Of a DNA stretch of 34,122 bases, positions 30,004-34,122 are shown in pieces (position 1 is the stretch's first letter; each line of letters opens with the position of its first letter). Location: contig NZ_PQSS01000079.1 of assembly GCF_002920535.1 (NCBI RefSeq), forward strand, positions 1-34,122, in the 5' to 3' direction. The notes below the pieces were generated by a model. It was not told where the DNA came from and ran no database searches. It was given only the letters and a program-made list of their open reading frames with translations. The stretch is from Streptomyces sp. Ru71. Its GTDB lineage: Bacteria; Actinomycetota; Actinomycetes; Streptomycetales; Streptomycetaceae. Position numbers and translations under genes: made by a program.

Positions 30004-32058
30004 TCAGCCGGGAGCACGGCCCCTCTCCGGCTCCCCGGGCACCCTGCCGGCCCGGGGAGCGGTGGCCGTGGCCGCCGTGGCCCGGGGTCCCTGGAGCAGG
30101 TACGTCAGGGCGAAGCCGGCGCCGACCACCGCGGCGCCGCCGGCCGCGTCCAGCACCCAGTGGTTGCCGGTCGCCACGATGGCGGAGACGGTGAGCAGCG
30201 GGTGCAGCAGGCCGAGCGCCTTCATCCACCGCTTCGGCGCGAGGATCACGATCACCAGGCCGCACCACAGCGCCCAGCCGAAGTGCAGCGACGGCATCGC
30301 CGCGTACTGGTTGGTCAGCTCGGTGAGGGTGCCGTAGTCGGGCCGGGAGAAGTCCTGCGGTCCGTTGACGGTGTCGGTGACGCCGAGGCCGGGCATCAGG
30401 CGCGGCGGTGCGAGCGGGTAGAGCCAGAAGCCGGCGAGGGCGAGCACGGTGGCGAAGCCGAGCGCCGAGCGGGCCCAGCGGTAGTCGACCGGGCGGCGCC
30501 AGTACAGCACACCGAGGATGGCCAGCGGGATGCCGAAGTGGAACGACTCGTAGTAGAAGCTGAAGAACCTCTCCAGCCAGCCGACCTGGACGACCGTGTG
30601 GTTGACCCACCGCTCGACGTCGAGGCGCAGGAAGGCTTCCAGGTCGTGGATCTGATGGCCGTGGTGCTCGGCGCGGCCCCGGCCGCCGGTGCTGCTGCCG
30701 CCGGCCGCGGCAAGCCTGACCTGCGCGTACGCCCAGTAGGTGAGGCGGATCAGCAGCAGCTCGAAGAGGAGGTTCGGGCGGCTGAGCACGCGCCGCAGGG
30801 CGGGCGCGAGCGGGATGTGGCGCAGGCGGGCGGGGACGGGGGCCGCGTACCGGGTGGGAACCGGAGTGTCGTAGTACGGCGAGGAGCGGACCAGGAAGGG
30901 GACGGCGGTGGCGGCGGCGACGGCGGCCACCAGGACGAGGTTCTCCAGCAGCGGCTGGAACAGCGGCTTGTCCGGCAGCAGCGTCCTGGCCGGCAGGGTC
31001 ATGATGAGGACGACGGCGACGGGCCACACATACCGGTCGGCGGCCCGCCTGCCGACCCGGCCGACGACGGTGAGCAGCACCCACAGCAGCTGGTGCTGCC
31101 AGGCCGCGGGCGAGACCGCGATGGCGGCGCAGCCGGTGAGGGCGACCGCGAGGAGCAGCTGCCCGTCGCGGGCGTAGCGCACCGCACGCCGTAGGCCGAC
31201 GACGGCGACGGCGGCGCCGAGGGCGAGGCAGACGGCGGTCTCCAGCGGGCCGGTGAGGCCGAACCGGAGCAGCGCGCCGTGCAGGGACTGGTTGCCGAGG
31301 GCGTCCGCGCGCCCGCCGAGGCCCGCCCCGGCCAGGTGGTGCAGCCAGTAGGTGGCGGAGTCGTGCGGCATCGCGGCCCAGGCCAGCGCGGTGCAGGCGG
31401 CGAACGTGGCGCCGGTGGACAGCGCGGCCCGGCGCCGTCCGGTGCACCACAGCAGGGGTGCGAACAGCAGCAGGGTGGGCTGGAGGGCGGCGGCCACGCC
31501 GGTCAGCACGCCGGCGGCCCGCGGGCCGCGTACGACGAACAGGCCGAGCAGGACCAGCAGCACCGGCAGGATGCTCGTCTGGCCGAGCCACAGGGTGTTG
31601 CGGACCGGCAGCGACAGCATGAGCAGGCTGATCGCTACGGGTGCGGCGGGCAGACGGGCGCGTCGGGTGACCGGCTGGGGCAGGGCCCGGGCGGCGACGA
31701 CGCCGAGCGCGGCGACCAGCAGCAGGGTGCCGAAGGTCCAGCCCCAGCCGAGGGCCTGTTCGGCCGCCCGGGTGAAGGGCTTGAGCACCAGGCCGCCGAA
31801 CGGGGTGCCGGTGAACCGGGTGGAGTCGTACAGGGAGCCGTTGACGTGCAGGACGCCCGCGGGGCCGACCCAGGTCTCCAGATCGGTCAGGCGCCGGCCG
31901 CGCGGGCTGGTCAGGACGGCCGCGACCTGGCGGGCGGCGAGGAGGGCCGCGATCAGCCACAGGAGGAGTCCGAGGGCGCGCAGGCGCGTCCGGGCCGCGC
32001 CGACAGCCGTCGCTCCGACGGCTCCCGCCGGTCGTCCGCCGTGTTCGGTATCCGCCAC
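30004..32058 (-). CDS. Bifunctional GT87 mannosyltransferase-like / PAP2 phosphatase-family membrane protein
   Basis: Polytopic membrane protein of 684 residues in two parts. The N-terminal part (about 1-380) has many hydrophobic segments and looks like a GT87/DUF2029 polyprenol-phosphate-mannose-dependent transferase; the early extracytoplasmic loop has TDLETW, a possible catalytic acidic site. The C-terminal part (about 430-660) is PAP2-like of the inositol-phosphorylceramide-synthase type, with PSLH at 589-592 and GNHWVLD with His633 and Asp637. This combination is known in Streptomyces and suggests transfer of a sugar or phospho-head-group to a membrane lipid (family knowledge plus inference). 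The start is GTG at 32058. It is convergent with the thiolase, with a 29-base gap. Confidence 0.88.
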   Translation of the reverse strand: MADTEHGGRPAGAVGATAVGAARTRLRALGLLLWLIAALLAARQVAAVLTSPRGRRLTDLETWVGPAGVLHVNGSLYDSTRFTGTPFGGLVLKPFTRAAEQALGWGWTFGTLLLVAALGVVAARALPQPVTRRARLPAAPVAISLLMLSLPVRNTLWLGQTSILPVLLVLLGLFVVRGPRAAGVLTGVAAALQPTLLLFAPLLWCTGRRRAALSTGATFAACTALAWAAMPHDSATYWLHHLAGAGLGGRADALGNQSLHGALLRFGLTGPLETAVCLALGAAVAVVGLRRAVRYARDGQLLLAVALTGCAAIAVSPAAWQHQLLWVLLTVVGRVGRRAADRYVWPVAVVLIMTLPARTLLPDKPLFQPLLENLVLVAAVAAATAVPFLVRSSPYYDTPVPTRYAAPVPARLRHIPLAPALRRVLSRPNLLFELLLIRLTYWAYAQVRLAAAGGSSTGGRGRAEHHGHQIHDLEAFLRLDVERWVNHTVVQVGWLERFFSFYYESFHFGIPLAILGVLYWRRPVDYRWARSALGFATVLALAGFWLYPLAPPRLMPGLGVTDTVNGPQDFSRPDYGTLTELTNQYAAMPSLHFGWALWCGLVIVILAPKRWMKALGLLHPLLTVSAIVATGNHWVLDAAGGAAVVGAGFALTYLLQGPRATAATATAPRAGRVPGEPERGRAPG

Positions 32059-32376
32059 GCCTTCTCGACCCTCTCGGCCCGTCGTCGCACACCCTCACTT
32101 CGCCTGACGTCCACTCCCCTTTTGTCCGGAAAACGATAGTCGGCCCTCTTTGTGAACGCCTGCGCGAGGCGCGAGAAGGATCACACCGCGCCGGCGGATG
32201 ATCCGTGAGCGACCGGGCAGATGCCCCTGCGCAACCGACGTTTTCCTGCCCTGTGCAGCTGAGCGCGTACTGCCCGTAACAGGACCAACGCCGCCTATGG
32301 TCGGTTTTCGGTCCGCCGTCAGCGCCGTCGCGTGGGCCCTGTCTCTGTCCCCGTCGAAAGGCAGGCGAGCGAAGTT
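32059..32376. other. Divergent intergenic region, 318 bases
   Basis: It contains the promoters of the GT87/PAP2 gene (minus) and the MFS gene (plus). An inverted repeat GGATCA/TGATCC (32178-32183 with 32199-32204) around a GC-rich core could be an operator. TATGGT (32296-32301) is a possible -10 for the MFS gene. No coding sequence is convincing. Confidence 0.4.
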
Positions 32377-33750
32377 TTGTCGGCTGCGACCGCCGCTCAT
32401 CCCGTCCGGCCCGTCACTCTGAGGAAGACCCCCGACGCCACCGTCACCGACCCGGCGCTCGTCAAGCGCGCCGTGAAGGCGGCCGCGCTGGGCAACGCCA
32501 TGGAGTGGTTCGACTTCGGTGTCTACAGCTACATCGCGGTCACCCTCGGCAAGGTCTTCTTCCCCTCGGGCAACCCGACCGCACAGCTGCTGTCCACGTT
32601 CGGCGCATTCGCCGCGGCCTTCCTGGTCCGGCCCCTCGGCGGCATGGTCTTCGGGCCGCTCGGCGACCGCATCGGCCGCCAGAAGGTCCTCGCCGTGACG
32701 ATGATCATGATGGCGGCGGGCACGTTCGCCATCGGGCTGATCCCGTCCTACGCCACGATCGGCGTCGGCGCCCCGGTGCTGCTGCTGGCCGCCCGCCTGG
32801 TGCAGGGCTTCTCCACCGGCGGCGAGTACGCCGGCGCCTCCACGTTCATCGCCGAGTACGCCCCCGACAAGCGGCGGGGCTTCCTCGGCAGCTGGCTGGA
32901 GTTCGGCACGCTGGCCGGTTACATCGGGGGTGCGGGGCTGGTCACCCTGATGACGGCGCTGCTGTCGTCGGACGACCTCACCTCGTGGGGCTGGCGTATC
33001 CCGTTCCTGATCGCGGGTCCGATGGGCATCATCGGCCTGTATCTGCGGATGAAGCTGGAGGAGACCCCGGCGTTCGCCGCCGAGGTCGAGAAGGCCGAGG
33101 CGGCGCGTCCGAAGGTGCCGCTGCGCGAGATGATCGCGGGGCAGTGGAAGGCGCTGCTGCTGTGCATGGGGCTGGTGCTGGTCTTCAACGTCACGGACTA
33201 CATGCTGCTGTCGTACATGCCGAGCTACCTCACGAGTGAGCTCAAGTACGACGAGACGCACGGGCTGCTCGTGGTGCTCGGTGTGATGGCCCTGATGATG
33301 ATCGTCCAGCCGTTCGCCGGTGCGCTGACCGACCGCGTCGGGCGCCGCCCGGTGATCGCGGCGGGCTGCGCGGGGTTCCTGGCGCTGTCCATCCCGGCGC
33401 TGCTGCTGATCCGCCAGGGCAGCCTGGTCGCTGTCGCGCTCGGCATGGGGGCGCTGGGTCTGCTGCTGGTCTGCTTCACGGCCGCGATGCCGTCGGCTCT
33501 GCCGGCGCTGTTCCCCACGCGGGTGCGGTACGGGTCGCTGTCGGTCGGCTTCAACGTCTCCGTGTCCCTCTTCGGCGGGACGACTCCGCTGGTGGTCACG
33601 GCGCTGATCGGGGCCACGGGGAACATGATGATGCCCGCGTACTACATGATGGCGGCGGCGGTCGTCGGTGGGGTGGCCGTCTGGTACATGACGGAATCGG
33701 CGGGCCGCCCGCTACCGGGCTCCGCGCCGGCGGTGGAACGGGCGGCGTAG
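32377..33750 (+). CDS. MFS transporter, metabolite:H+ symporter (ProP/MHS) family
   Basis: Secondary transporter with 12 expected membrane helices, about 457 residues. The N-terminus (VKRAVKAAALGNAMEWFDFGVYSYIAVTLG) is the classic opening of the MHS family, which includes ProP (proline/betaine), KgtP and ShiA. Motif A is GPLGDRIGRQKVL between TM2 and TM3. The central region has VQGFSTGGEYAGASTFIAEYAPDKRRGF, also characteristic. The substrate is probably a compatible solute or organic acid; sequence alone does not say. The start is uncertain: TTG at 32377 follows purine-rich sequence, while an in-frame GTG at 32332 has no ribosome-binding site. A start further in (before TVTDPALVKRAV) is possible only with a rarer codon. 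Confidence 0.88.
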   Translation: MSAATAAHPVRPVTLRKTPDATVTDPALVKRAVKAAALGNAMEWFDFGVYSYIAVTLGKVFFPSGNPTAQLLSTFGAFAAAFLVRPLGGMVFGPLGDRIGRQKVLAVTMIMMAAGTFAIGLIPSYATIGVGAPVLLLAARLVQGFSTGGEYAGASTFIAEYAPDKRRGFLGSWLEFGTLAGYIGGAGLVTLMTALLSSDDLTSWGWRIPFLIAGPMGIIGLYLRMKLEETPAFAAEVEKAEAARPKVPLREMIAGQWKALLLCMGLVLVFNVTDYMLLSYMPSYLTSELKYDETHGLLVVLGVMALMMIVQPFAGALTDRVGRRPVIAAGCAGFLALSIPALLLIRQGSLVAVALGMGALGLLLVCFTAAMPSALPALFPTRVRYGSLSVGFNVSVSLFGGTTPLVVTALIGATGNMMMPAYYMMAAAVVGGVAVWYMTESAGRPLPGSAPAVERAA

Positions 33751-33771
33751 GGGCGTCGCTTCGTCTGCGGG

Positions 33772-33844
33772 CGCGGGTGCCTGCGGCGCCGGGCCGGTTT
33801 TCGTCTGCGGGTGCGTGGGGGGTTGCTCGCGGGTGCCTGCGGCG
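33772..33844 (+). repeat. Short direct repeats downstream of the MFS gene
   Basis: The 17-base sequence CGCGGGTGCCTGCGGCG occurs exactly at 33772-33788 and 33828-33844, with 39 bases between them. Degenerate copies flank it. Simple expansion of GC-rich intergenic sequence is the likely origin. Confidence 0.8.
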
Positions 33845-33862
33845 GCCTGTGCCGGTTGCGTC

Positions 33863-33892
33863 GTGGCTGGTCGCGCAGTTCCCCGCGCCCCT
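33863..33892 (+). repeat. Intergenic 30-bp repeat, copy 2
   Basis: Identical over 30 bases to 2608-2637 and in the same orientation, again downstream of an MFS gene. Unlike copy 1, it is not followed by a complementary arm, so it does not form the GCGCCCC hairpin. Confidence 0.85.
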
Positions 33893-34122
33893 GAAATGCC
33901 TGCGGCGGCCCGCGCGGGTCACGTCGTGGCGTGCGTAGCGCCTTTGCCTCGGTGGGTGGGTCGGGGCCGGGGTGGGGGGTATCCGTCCTCGGTCCGGCCC
34001 ACTGTCCCCGACACGGGTGCCGTTGGCGGTGCCGGCCGCTGTGGGCGGACACCCCCCACCCCGTCCCCTCCCCGCCGTCGGCGGCTGCGGGCCGCCATCG
34101 CCTTAGCTGCGCGCCGCCGCGC

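Larger units (their letters stand above)
33751..34122. other. Repeat-rich intergenic region
   Basis: 372 bases with no convincing gene to the end of the window. It is full of short GC-rich direct repeats: TCGTCTGCGG at 33761 and 33801, and a 17-base exact repeat CGCGGGTGCCTGCGGCG at 33772-33788 and 33828-33844. Variants such as CCTGCGGCGGCC recur near 33899. The 30-bp repeat copy 2 lies inside it. Confidence 0.6.

Noticed and set aside
29981..30006. Inverted repeat TGACCG/CGGTCA between the thiolase and the GT87/PAP2 gene as a terminator
   Set aside because: Only 6-bp arms with a 14-base loop, overlapping a stop codon; too weak to call.
1..34122. CRISPR arrays, tRNA or rRNA genes, insertion sequences, phage attachment sites
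   Set aside because: None of the expected repeats, conserved RNA stretches or transposase motifs were seen on either strand.

Overview
The window is high-GC actinobacterial chromosomal DNA, most likely Streptomyces. Third codon positions are almost all G or C, GTG starts are common, and several families are typical of the genus: an SCO2322-family protein, an F420-dependent luciferase-like oxidoreductase, a GT87/PAP2 fusion, a small secreted SLT-type protein, and an intergenic repeat I associate with Streptomyces genomes. No rRNA, tRNA, CRISPR array, insertion sequence or attachment site was seen.

Layout. (1) 0-6.8 kb is housekeeping and accessory: a NarL/DesR-type response regulator, a DHA2 MFS exporter with an extra carboxypeptidase-regulatory-like tail, a small methyltransferase, a membrane-anchored amidase, a four-helix membrane protein, an F420-type oxidoreductase and a small membrane protein. 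(2) 6.9-10.1 kb (minus) is a translationally coupled operon: GT4 glycosyltransferase, then methyltransferase, then an alpha/alpha-toroid protein. (3) 10.2-13.8 kb has a close KstR homologue (TetR repressor of sterol catabolism), an aldehyde dehydrogenase-ferredoxin operon and a divergent metallo-beta-lactamase-fold hydrolase. (4) 13.8-19.6 kb is a cobalamin-riboswitch-controlled operon of five overlapping genes: a secreted membrane-anchored toroid protein, an SCO2322-family exoprotein, EcfT, a double ATPase and a substrate-binding S component, i.e. an ECF importer probably for cobalamin. (5) 20.0-20.4 kb is a secreted lytic-transglycosylase-like protein. (6) 20.8-27.4 kb is a 2086-residue secreted RHS/YD-repeat protein with a Gly/His/Arg/Trp-rich tip, followed by a 65-residue membrane protein that is a candidate immunity protein. 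(7) 27.4-30.0 kb is a divergent pair: a CYP125-like steroid C26-monooxygenase and a FadA5-like steroid 3-ketoacyl-CoA thiolase. (8) 30.0-33.75 kb is a GT87/PAP2 fusion and an MHS/ProP-type MFS transporter, then repeat-rich intergenic DNA.

How the parts connect. Sites resembling the published KstR box (TNNAACNNGTTNNA) lie upstream of the glycosyltransferase operon (perfect match, 10082-10095), the MBL hydrolase (12723-12736) and between CYP125 and thiolase (28743-28756). This suggests a local sterol or steroid regulon split in two by the B12-uptake operon and the RHS locus. Sterol side-chain degradation yields propionyl-CoA, whose conversion through methylmalonyl-CoA mutase needs cobalamin, so the neighbourhood may be metabolically coherent (inference).

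The most novel-looking points are: (a) the two exoproteins opening the B12 operon, which may be a bacterial, two-gene counterpart of the alpha and beta domains of transcobalamin/intrinsic factor; (b) the RHS tip with its small membrane protein as an unrecognised membrane-acting toxin/immunity pair, with a perfect 19-bp hairpin between them; (c) a glycosyltransferase-methyltransferase-toroid operon apparently under a sterol repressor.
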